Source: Archivesica marissinica (lineage: Eukaryota > Mollusca > Bivalvia > Venerida > Vesicomyidae). Taken from it: 64,000 nt of DNA. Positions 44,729-56,504 of the stretch are shown here, one piece after another. Under the pieces are notes generated by a model. That model was not told the DNA's origin, made no database searches, and saw nothing but the letters and a program-made list of their open reading frames with translations. The number at the start of each line of letters is the position of its first letter. The first letter of the stretch is position 1. The stretch covers positions 35,334,670-35,398,669 of the forward strand of contig CM026394.1 of the NCBI GenBank assembly GCA_014843695.1, in the 5' to 3' direction. A program made the translations under genes and the position numbers.

Positions 44729-45382
44729 CTGTAAAGCGGAATCAGTATAGCATTTATCATCTTCTGGTGGAGAGTATGTCACCGTCGTTGTACCCCATGT
44801 TGACAGCGTGGTCATTGTCGTAGGCGTCACCAGTGTAGAAGCCGTATTTACATCCGGTGCTCCCTCAGCATTAGCTTGTGATAACGGCTCATCATTTGAC
44901 TGTGCATTTGGGACCACTGTATCGACTTCGATCGCTGCATTGACACCCGTTGTTCCGCTCGTATTCGTGTCCGGTAATGTCCCATCGCTTGACTGTGGAT
45001 CTGCAACGGTTGAATTGACTTTCGTCGGTGCATTTAGACCCATTGTTCCGTCAGAATTCGCTAGCTGTGACGCATCACCGTTCGACTGTGATTGTTCAGA
45101 TTCCGTTACGTTATCCGTCACAGACTGCGTAATATTGGACAGGAATTCTTTTAGCTCCTCTATAGTACTCGCATTTAATTTGTCGGCTGCGTCAGCTTTA
45201 TTGTTCTCGTTCGAAGCTCCACCAAACATACCCGCTAGAAAGTTATTGAGCAAGTCCCCAAAGCTCTCAGAACTATCAGCATCTTCTCTTTCTACTCTCT
45301 CAACGTGTTCATCTGTCTCACAACAAACACCTACCAGCAACAAACAACCAAATAACAACCAGGATACAGTCCTAAAACACAT
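44729..45382 (-). CDS. Second copy of gene B exon 1
   Basis: Translates to exactly the same 218 residues as 27988-27335, with the same CAG|GTATGA donor. If the duplication is real it would be an extra upstream first exon or the start of a paralogue cut by the gap. If the block is a second haplotype, it is simply the other allele. Confidence 0.7.
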
Positions 45383-47544
45383 TATTCTATATCATTCCAA
45401 AACACAAATGAGTAAATACGACTTCCTAATATTTATTCCAAAACAAACTCATTTCAATTGATGTGATGTTTCAAAACAACCCATAAAGTGAATATAACGC
45501 GCATTGATCTGGAATTGGGTGGGTTCAATGCAGAATAAGGATAGCTAAAACATATACGAAGGTGACATCTGGCTATGATTAAGAAAGCCGGGGTACACAT
45601 GTGTATTGCGATCAATGTTGTTATTTAGGGATAGCGGCAACATGTTTGTTGTGATCAATTATAGCATCAGTTACACCAGTTAATGTCATTTCTATAAACG
45701 TTCTTTCATACATATGCTCCTTTAGGATCTTACATGAGTGGTGATAATATTATATGAAACGAGTTTTGGAAGTTTGCTATTAAGCGAGCCTTTTGGCGAT
45801 CATAATAGAAAAAATCCAAAACTAGTTTCGTAAAATATGGTACGAATTCATCGCTAGTGTAAGATACGTTTTATTGGGCCTCCGTGCTCGAGTGGTTGCG
45901 GTGGTTAACTTCAAACCACTTGCCCCTCACTGCTAGAAGTTTGAATACCAATGTGATGTCGTGATCTAGCGCAGTGGATGCGCGTTCGCTTCAGGTGCGA
46001 ATGGTCCGGAGTTCGAACCCCACTGGAGCCGTTACGATTGTGCCCTTAGGCAAGGCATTTACATTCCACGTTGCCTCTTCTCTCTCCCTCGTGGCGATGG
46101 ATTCCATCAGGAATGAGGTCTCGAGAGTGATTTATATAAGTTGAAATAACTTGTTTCGCAATCGAGCTAAAATAAATTTGTATAAACTAATACCAATGTG
46201 ATGCAGCTACCCAGCATACTAGCGGAAGGTCTGTGGTTATCGCAGTATCATAGCGCGCTCGTTTTAAAATAGGTAACATTGCCACTTTCATTTTGTCGCC
46301 AAGTGTCACCGAAAATTGTCGTGACGTTACTGAATTGTCATGACGTCACTACGCAAAGCAGCGTTATATTTATATTTTAAAACAGCGTTATGATTGCGTC
46401 GTAACTTCTTTTAAATCGTAGTGTGTCTTACCATTAGCGTTACCTACCAATTCAAATAGAAATATAGCTTAATTTACAAATTATAAGTAGTATTCTCTCA
46501 TGTATTATTACACGTGTGCACATATAAGAAAATATGTGATGGCTGTATATATTGTTTTATTTATTTAACCATATTGTAGTGCAAATCAATAGTACATATG
46601 TCATACACATAAAGATACAATACATAGCATGAAAATACAAATGGTTCGGGCCACACGTTTTAGCAACATTAGACAACGGCCTGTACCAGATAGTCAAGCT
46701 AACGTCTGATTAAATTAAATGAATGATTTTCTTTCTTGAAACACTTTCATATTCACACATGTTCATACCTACATATCTGATAGTAAGCGATTTGAATAAT
46801 AGTATTAATAACGATTATTGTGACATGAGACATACATTCTCTCCTCTCTTATCACCTTCTTCTCACTACATTCTTTTTTCTCTCGCTCTCTCACTCACTC
46901 ACTCGCTCTCTCACTCACAATCCACTATATTATGATATTCTGTATTAATGTTTAACATGTAGTTATTTTCGCATGTATTCATGTTTAACCTTTCCTAACT
47001 CTATAACACAATTGCAAAACCCAAGCGAAATACATACAATCTTTGCAGAGGAGAAGAATTATATAAGACTCGGTCTTCCATTCTAATCCTGTTTCTGTAT
47101 TCTGATTATGCATTGTGCAATATGTATTATATTGGGAAATAAAATATGTTTAAACTAAACGTGTACGCAAAATAGAATGTAAATAAATATCACTTAAAGA
47201 ATCAGAAAAAAACGACAAATTTATAATTAAAAATGAGAAGAAAAAAGAGAGAAGAAGATGGCTGTATAAAACTGAATATAAGCAAAGTTATGTGATGAAA
47301 TTGTGTTGGTTATAAAACCAGTAATGCCCATGATTCATAGCAAAAAATGCAATCTTTTAAACATAATTTTGAATGTACATGTCATGTACTTGAACGCTGT
47401 TGAAAATTATATAATCTTTATTGATTTTTCATTCCACTCTTTTCGTAGCTCTTTTCTACAAAATCAAATAATTATAGCAACGAAATTAAATGAGTTTATA
47501 TCACTTTTAGCGTGTTTTCTTAAACGTGCTGGTAAAACAAGCGG

Positions 47545-49172
47545 GATAGGCTACTGGCGTGTACAGTACAAGCGGGATACTGACGTGTACAGTACAAGCG
47601 GGATACTGGCGTGTACAGTACAAGCGGGATACTGGCGTGTACAGTGTACAGTACAAGCGGGATACTGGCGTGTACAGTGTACAGTACAAGCGGGATACTG
47701 GCGTGTACAGTACAGCGGGATACTGGCGTGTATAGTACAAGCGGGATACTGGTACAGTACAAGCGGGATACTGGCGTGTACAGTACAAGCGGGATACTGG
47801 CGTGTATAGTACAAGCGGGATACTGGCGTGTATACATGCGGGATACTGGTGTGTACAGTACAAGCGGGATACTGCGTGAGTACATCATACTGGTGTGTAC
47901 AGTACAAGCGGGATACTGGTGTGTACAGTACAAGCGGGATACTGGCGTGTACAGTACACAACACAACAACGTACATACAACAACCAACACATACTGGTGT
48001 GTACAGTACAAACCACAAACACAACAGCGGGATACTGGCGTGTACAGTACAAGCGGGATACTGGCGTGTACAGTACAAGCGGGATACTGGCGTGTACAGT
48101 ACAAGCGGGATACTACGTGTACAGTACAAGCGGCGGGATACTGGCGTGTGCAGTACAAGCGGGATACTGGCGTGTATAGTACAAGCGGGATACTGACGTG
48201 TACAGTACAAGCGGGATACTGGCGTGTACAGTACAAGCAGGATACTGGCGTGTAGTACAAGCGGCGGGATACTGGCGTGTACAGTACAAGCGGCGGGATA
48301 CTGGCGTGTACAGTACAAGCGGCGGGATACTGGCGTGTACAGTACAAGCGGGATACTGGCGTGTACAGTACAAGCGGATACTGGCGTGTACAGTACAAGC
48401 GGGATACTGGCGTGTACAGTACAAGCGGATACTGGCGTGTACAGTACAAGCGGGATACTGGCGTGTACAGTACACATACTGGCGTGTACAGTACAGCGGG
48501 ATACTGGCGTGTACAGTACAAGCGGGATACTGGCGTGTACAGTACACGCGGGATACTGGCGTGTACAGTACAATACTGGCGTACTGGCTGGCGTGTACAG
48601 TACAGGCGGGATACTGGCGTGTACAGTACAAGCGGGATACTGACGTGTACAGTACAAGCGGGATACTGGTGTGTACAGTACAAGCGGGATACTGGCATGT
48701 ACAGTACAAGCGGGATACTGACGTGTACAGTACAAGCGGGATACTGGCGTGTACAGTACAAGCGGGATACTGGCGTGTACATACTGTGTACAGTACAAGC
48801 TGGATACTGGCGTGTACAGTACAAGCGGGATACTGGCGTGTACAGTACAAGCGGGATACTGGCGTGTGCAGTGTACAGTACAAGCGGATACTGGCGTGTA
48901 CAGTACAAGCGGGATACTGGCGGGCAGTACAAGCGGGATACTGGCGTATACAGTACAAGCGGGATACTGGCGTGTACAATTACAAGCGGGATACTGGCGT
49001 ATACAGTACAAGCGGGATACTGGCGTGTGCAGTACAAGCGGGATACTGGCGTGTGCAGTGTACAGTACAAGCGGGATACTGGCGTGTACAGTACAAGCGG
49101 GATACTGGCGTGTGCAGTACAAGCGGGATACTGGCGTATACAGTACAAGCGGGATGCTGGCGTGTAACAGTA
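47545..49172. repeat. 26-bp tandem array, copy 2, with AC-rich interruptions
   Basis: Same unit as 30150-31672, about 62 units. Near 47955-48025 it is broken by low-complexity AC-rich words (acacaacacaacaacgtaca, accacaaacacaaca) that are absent from copy 1. Confidence 0.95.
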
Positions 49173-51273
49173 CAATTCCATTCATTTGAATAGGAAAAAT
49201 TACTTTAAAGACCCATAATGTGTTTACTTAGGAATGTGCTGCACACCCGAGATATTGTAAGCAGCTGATGAGTTCATATTATTATGATTATTGTCTTATA
49301 TTTTCAGTTTTCAATAACAATGTATTACGTCAAACAGTAAAATGTTACCACAAACGCACCTGCTTTTTTTGAAATTACCATTTATAAATTACCTCCCTTC
49401 ATTTGTATTTTTTTCAGCAAAATCACCAATAACTCTGTAAATTGTGGTTTACTAAAGGTATCACTAGCATATTAATTATAATATTATTTTTCCAACTGAA
49501 GAAGGCATAGCTTCAACTGTAATACTCGTTCAACGTTTGCTTACATATGCCATTCATTTATTAATGAGATACATTCCTGGGTATTCTATTACCTCCCTTG
49601 ACAGCTACAGTCCGATTTATTCCAAAAATGTGTATTGGTCCTTTTAGTTGGAATCCTTTGATTTTACTGTTGTTCCCTAACCACATGTTACGGTTGGATA
49701 AATGTAATTTGATCAATAGTATGTTATTTAATTGATACCCAATTCTAACATTAGAGCGTATCCATTGGATATATACTATAGAATATCTGCCGAGATTTAA
49801 TAAGTATTTATAAGATGAGAAAACGGATGAAAATGGAACGCATGTGGTGATAAAGGAAGCTACGATAAAAACAGAGGAAACCAATTAAGAGGACAAATGT
49901 ACTTTTAGGATTATTCAGGGTCAGTAACTGACTAATGTTTATTAGTATAGCAACGTTTATTAGACACGTCGTTTTTGGCCATTATTACGCATGGAGGTTG
50001 TTGGATGAAATAAACAAAGTGATTGTTTCGTGGACGGAATGTATTTTATTTTTTGCAACACTACAGCAAATATTTCAATAATGAAAAATTAACATACAAA
50101 ACATGAGAGTACAAGATGAAAATGGATAATCCTAGTGAAATATATAGAGATAGATGATCTACAGCAGCTACTACTTATTGAATTGTTATCCATCAAAGGG
50201 CCATAACTCTGGTGTTATCGACCCGATCCTGACGAAAGTTATACGTGCACATGCATAATGATACTATGATGATAGTCTGACTTATTATTTTGGGTTTCAA
50301 GAAATTCTATGAAGCATTTACTTATTAAGGCAAAATTATTGAATTTTTAGTCAATTCAAGCACAATACCGGTAACTCTGGTTTCACTATTTCAATGTAGG
50401 ACAGACTGGCAGGACAACATCGCACGACAGTAATCTAATTTCATTTTAAGTTTGCAGCAGTTACTTAGTTAACGGTCAATTTATTTCCTGACCCGGTGCA
50501 GACAAGAGTTATGCATGCACCTGCGCACTATGATGATACATATTTTATTGGAGTTTCATGAAGTTCCACCCATTGGCAACAGAGATAACTCCGGACAGAA
50601 TGATGGACGCATGGACACACAGACTGACACTGGCAAACCAAAATCATTCTCAGAGATCCTTCGGATCGGAGGGGGATATTAAATCGTGTTATTCCACTCC
50701 TCTCAAACAAATGGAATAACTTATTTTATTTCACTGATAAATTTCTATATTTCATTGGAAAGCATATCATAAATAGAATACTGTTATATCTACAATCTAC
50801 ATGTAACAACACTGTGTTCAGCTTCAGTAATTTAGAAATGGAGGCCCAAGGCCTAACGAAATTGTCTTTAACGCAGAATTGACTGTAACTTTGTTTCAAT
50901 CCCATTTATGTCAAACCATTAGCAGGGACCTGAACATGTTTTCCTGGGCAGGTTTAGCAGATCGAAGTAGCGTAACCAGTAAAAGCAATGTGTGTGAGGT
51001 GCCTTGTTCATGGAAACTACATACTGACTAAGTATCGAACCCAGGACCGTTAAACTTCAAATCCAACGCTCTACCTTGGACCACGGATGTCACGAAGACA
51101 CCTGAGTGAATTCTATAAACACGAATTGAATACCTTACAATAACCCACAGAAATGTTCACAAAACACATTGTAAGATTATCGGGATATCTACAAACATAG
51201 GCTCACATTCATAGACACAACTCTCCAAATAGTTTTGGAACTATAATAATTTCTTTTGTTCACATGGTACATA

Positions 51274-52132
51274 CAGTCGAATTTCGTTGCTTCGAACTCG
51301 GTTGGCTCGAACACCACCGTTGGCTCGAAAATGTCGTCTGGTCCCGGCGATAATCTCTATATAATGCATATTGTTCTACCTTCGATGACTCGAACACGGA
51401 TGACTGGAACTCTCGAACCAGATCACTGGTCCCATGAAATCAATTAGTACTTAAATTAACACCTTTGGGTCGAATATAATTGGCCGAGTGTCCAGGTCCG
51501 CGTGTCACACAAAAGTTTTCACAGCTTTTGTTAATGGCAATGACATCCCTTTTGATCGGTACACTCGCGTAATTTACACGTCGTGAGATTGGCAATTACT
51601 ATTCTACTGTGACTGGGTTTCAATCACGGCGGCTTTTTTATCAATATTTTAAATTGGTATTAAACGTTATTATGCATAGAACAAACATATTACACACTTA
51701 TTGAGTTAAAGTTGCCACGCTACGACATTTCAATATAAACAACCGATTTTGTCGTCTCTTCATCAAATTCATTATTAATCATGTCAAAACCAAAATCTAC
51801 TATTCTTAACGCCGAGCAACTTAGCGAAGGGTATCCCCCTAAGTCGGCTATTATGAAACACATTCGTATAAACATGGATTCTTATCAAACCACAAGAGAA
51901 GGACATATTGGATGTATTGCATAAACCAGTATATAACAGTAAGCTACCAAAACACAATTTAATTTATCAATATACTACCCTTGACTCGAACCTCCCTTGA
52001 CTCGAACCTCCCTCGACTCGAACCTCCCTTGACTCGAACCTCCCTTGACTCGAACCTCCCTTGACTCGAACCTCCCATGACTCGAACCATTACTCACGGA
52101 CCCGTTGAGTTCAAGGCAATGAAGTTCGACTG
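51274..52132. mobile_element. Pogo/Tigger-like remnant, copy 2
   Basis: Same TIRs as 37244-38077, with one extra mismatch at each end. The subterminal gactcgaacctccctt motif is present about seven times (51979-52085), against about three in copy 1. The internal C/G-run of copy 1 is missing. Confidence 0.8.
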
Positions 52133-52391
52133 TACATGTATTACATAACTTAATGTCACATTGATACTTGGGGAAATATGCATATTGCTGTCATAGAAAC
52201 CAAACATACACATAAATACACTATAATCATAACACAATGATTATGAACTTTAAACATATGCAATTTTCTAAATGAACTGTTCAATTAATGTTTTTCCAAC
52301 CCATTCATATTTTCCAACACATATATACGTGTAATCTCTGGAACATCTGAAATACAATAAATACAAACTTAATGCATGTTATTTAACAATT

Positions 52392-52628
52392 CTGTGGAAG
52401 TCGTGATAGCGCAGTGGATGCGCGTTCGCTTCAGGTGCGAAAGGTCCGGAGTTCGAGCCCCGCTGGAGCCATTACGATTGTGCTCTTAGGCAAGGCATTT
52501 AAATTCCACGTTGCCTCTTCTCTCTCCTTCGTGGCGATGGATTCCATCAGGAATAAGGTCTCGAGAGTGATTAATATAAGTTATAAGAACTTGTTTCGCA
52601 ATCGAGCTAAAATAAATTTGTATAAACT
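52392..52628 (+). mobile_element. SINE family B present only in copy 2
   Basis: Inserted in aatt (52388-52391 and 52629-52632). Copy 1 has the unbroken site near 38338. Full head (gatagcgcagtggatgcgcg, B-box gagttcgagccccg) and full 3' end, so it is a recent-looking insertion. Confidence 0.9.
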
Positions 52629-53154
52629 AATTAAATGTTCTTTTTTCTGCATTTCATCAGTATTCATATGTCAGTTTTTCACAAATAATTTGCGAACAAA
52701 CTAACTGTAAACAAGTGTAAACAAACTGATATTTAATACCTTGATGAAACGTAGAAAACTAACATTCAATGGTTATATATAATATAAGTATTATAACTAA
52801 AATTTGGAAATTAAAAAACAGGTTGTCTTTTTGATTCATCACCATCTCCATACTGTACACAACCCGTTACATTATACCTGTTCCTATAGTGGTGGAACAC
52901 ACTATATTTTTGAGTAGTCGTACATTAATAATCACCTTGGATACTTAGAGAATAGAATAACTATATGGTTCACCGGGTTATAAATGGCGATCACATGGGA
53001 TGAATCAGCCAATCATAATCGTGACCTTGCAAGATGTTGTAATTATTAAGTAATCTATAACATGTAGATAAAATATCATGATCCTAACAACACTAGACTG
53101 CTGAGTTATCTAGAACATTTTATCAGGGTGTTAAACTCTACCCCTATTAACCTC

Positions 53155-54215
53155 TTCTCTGCTACCCTGGTTCCCCGCTCACTGCTGCCCTTGTCCTCCA
53201 CTCACTGCTACCCTTGTTCCCCCACTCACTGCTACCCTTGTCCCCCACTCACTGCTACCCTTGTTCCCCACTCACTGCTACCCTTGTCCTCCACTCACTG
53301 CTACCCTTGTTCCCCCACTCACTGCTACCCTTGTCCCCCACTCACTGCTACCCCTACCCTTGTCCCCCACTCACTGCTACCCTTGTCCTCCACTCCCTGC
53401 TACCCTTGTCCTCCACTCACTGCTACCCTTGTCCCCCACTCCCTGCTACCCTTGTCCCCCACTCACTGCTACCCTTGTTATCCACTCACTGCTACCCTTG
53501 TCCTCCACTCCCTGCTACCCTTGTCCCCCACTCCCTGCTACCCTTGTCCCTCCCTGCTACCCTTGTCCCCAACTCCCTGCTACCCTTGTCCCCCACTCAC
53601 TGCTACCCTTGTCCCTCCCTGCTACCCTTGTCCCCCATTCACTGCTACCCTTGTCCTCCACTCACTGCTACCCTTGTCCCCACTCCCTGCTACCCTTGTC
53701 CCCCACTCCCTGCTACCCTTGTCCTCCACTCACTGCTACCCTTGTCCCTCCCTGCTACCCTTGTCCCCCACTCACTGCTACCCTTGTCCCCCACTCCCTG
53801 CTACCCTTGTCCTCCACTCCCTGCTACCCTTGTCCTCCACTCCCTGCTACCCTTGTCCCCCACTCCCTGCTACCCTTGTCCTCCACTCCCTGCTACCCTT
53901 GTCCCCACTCCCTGCTACCCTTGTCCCCCACTCACTGCTACCCTTGTTCTCCTCTCACTGCTACCCTTGTCCTCCACTCCCTGCTACCCTTGTCCTCCAC
54001 GCCCTGCTACCCTTGTCCCCCACTCCCTGCTACCCTTGTCCTCCACTCACTGCTACCCTTGTCCTCCACTCATTGCTACCCTTGTTCCCTGCTCCCTGCT
54101 ACCCTTGTCCTCCACTCACTGCTACCCTTGTCCTCCACTCCCTGCTACCCTTGTCCCCCACTCACTCCTACCCTTGTTCCCCACTCACTGTTACCCTTGT
54201 CCCCCGCTCACTGAT
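53155..54215. repeat. 23-bp tandem array, about 46 copies (copy 2)
   Basis: Same unit as 38836-39368, with a second variant (ccactccctgctaccc) now common. Open frames of 317-387 codons are artefacts. Confidence 0.95.
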
Positions 54216-54519
54216 GCCAGACATTTTAATTAGAACAATGTACAGAGAAATATATTCCCTTGTGCGATACAACATTATATTCCTTACATGAGTCTATGCT
54301 GGCTGCTTCATAACTTTGCGTTTCCTCGTAGTTCCTAACTGAGGGTCGTAGTTGGAGAGTGGACCGCCCGTCAGTTCCAGCGGGGTGCTCTCAACCGCAA
54401 CAATCCTACTGCTAAATGCCTGCAGCGATATATAAACAATGTATTAATGGACATAACTGTACAACTCTCAGTATGACAAACGATCTGTAACTTTTACACT
54501 ACAAGGCTTGTTTCTTGAG

Positions 54520-55105
54520 TGAGTGAATAAGTGAGCGTGAAAGTCAGTGAGTGATTGAATGAGCGAGCGAATGAGCGATCGAGTGAGTGAATGGGCGATC
54601 GAGTGAGTGAGCAAGCAAGTGAGTGAGTTAGCGAGCAAGTGAGTGAATGAGCGATCAAGTGAGTGAGTGAGTGAATTAGCGATCAAGTGAGTGAGTGAAT
54701 GAATGAGCGAGTGATCAAGTGAGTGAATGAGCGATCGAGACGAGTGAGTGAATGAGCGATCGAGACGAGTGAGTGAATGAGCGATCGAGATGAGTGAGTG
54801 AATGAGCGATCGAGACGAGTGAATGAACGAGTGAAGGATCAAATGAGTGAGTGAGTGAATTAGCGATCAAGTGAGTGAGTGAATGAGCGAGTGATCAAGT
54901 GAGTGAGTGAATGAATGAGCGAGTGATCAAGTGAGTGAATGAGCGATCGAGACGAGTGAGTGAATGAGCGATCAAGACGAGTGAGTGAATGAGCGATCGA
55001 GATGAGTGAGTGAATGAGCGATCGAGATGAGTGAGTGAATGAGCGATCGAGACGAGTGAGTGAATGAACGAGTGAGTGATCAAATGAGTGAATGAGCAAG
55101 TGAAT
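54520..55105. repeat. GTGA-based higher-order array (copy 2)
   Basis: Same composition as 39675-40515, about 250 bp shorter. Confidence 0.9.
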
Positions 55106-55608
55106 GAACTCTGATCCTACACATATATATAAAATAGACTAAAGGAATTGTTAACAGTTATATAAAATAGACTAAAATTGAGACATGAAATATTCTTAAG
55201 AGGAAGGTGTTGTATTTGAGGCACGGACGAGCATCTGGGTAGCACCACCGACCTTCCACAAACTAGCTGAATATCCTCACTTGAAATCATTTGAGACACC
55301 CCCCCCCCCCGCCCAGTGGGATTCGAACCTATAGTGGTGAGCTTGTATGATTTGAAGTCAACGACTGTAACCAATGTATGGGGGAGGTCACAATGTAGAA
55401 TGGAGGCCCCCCTCATACAATGGCAAGATAGTGACACAATTCTAAATTACCTGGAGGTCACCAAACCCAGACAGAATTTGGATTAAATCAAAGAAATGTG
55501 GACACCTAAAGAAGCCATGTCCTTCTTAGAGAGGTATACAACTCACTTATAATATTTCATCATGAAGTAAGAGTGTATTTCAGCATTCTAAAAGTCAACA
55601 TAACTTAC

Positions 55609-55651
55609 AGTTGTTTTCAAGTTTGGCAGTTCTATTTCATGGTAGAAGTCG
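55609..55651 (-). CDS. Gene C small exon, copy 2
   Basis: Sequence and splice sites identical to 41052-41010. It would be the copy in continuity with the exon at 61286-61200, with at least one linking exon (entry phase 0, exit phase 2) still to be found between, possibly in the gap. Confidence 0.45.
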
Positions 55652-55687
55652 CTGAAAGTAACAAACACATTATTTTATGCTTCCCAA

Positions 55688-56030
55688 TGAAATATAGAAA
55701 TTTGTCAGTGAAATAAAATATAGAAATTTATCAGTGAAATAAAATATAGAAATTTGTCAGTGAAATAAAATATAGAAATTTGTCAGTGAAATAAAATATA
55801 GAAATGTGTGAGTGAAATAAAATATAGAAATTTGTCAGTGAAATAAAATATAGAAATTTATCAGTGAAAAAAATATAGAAATTTTATCAGTGAAAAAAAT
55901 TAAAATTTGTCAGTGAAATAAAATATAGAAATTTGTCAGTGAAATAAAATATAGAAATTTGTCAGGTGAAATAAAATATAGAAATTTGTCAGTGAAATAA
56001 AATATAGAAAATTTATCAGTGATATAAAAT
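55688..56030. repeat. 26-bp AT-rich tandem array (copy 2)
   Basis: Same unit as 41080-41745, about 13 copies. Confidence 0.9.
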
Positions 56031-56504
56031 GTGTTATTCCCCTGGGTTGAAAGCAGTGGAATAACATGTTCTATTTCTTTCTGCTTTACGCTTGTAGGTC
56101 CTAGCCGCTGCATGTTGAAATGTTGCTAAAGCTAACATTTTCTGACACAAGCTGTCAGCGATGTCATATACGACTTCTTTTATGGTCATCTAAACAAGAA
56201 TATTTGTTTGTTTAAGTGAATGATTGAATAATATTTCACTTATGAATATAGAAAGCTAGTTAGAGCTAGTGTTATAATGCTTTCAATGTTCATTCGGTGA
56301 AATATATTTTGATCATACACCGAAACAAACAATATCCCCTTAATACATAATTCCTATTACGAGTTTATTATTATTTGGCTTTCTGATGCAATACTTGTGA
56401 TGAGACACTTTGTACATGTATTATATATTATATCATTGTATTGTATTATATATATATTATATCATTGTAATGTATTATATATATATTATATCATTGTATT
56501 AATT

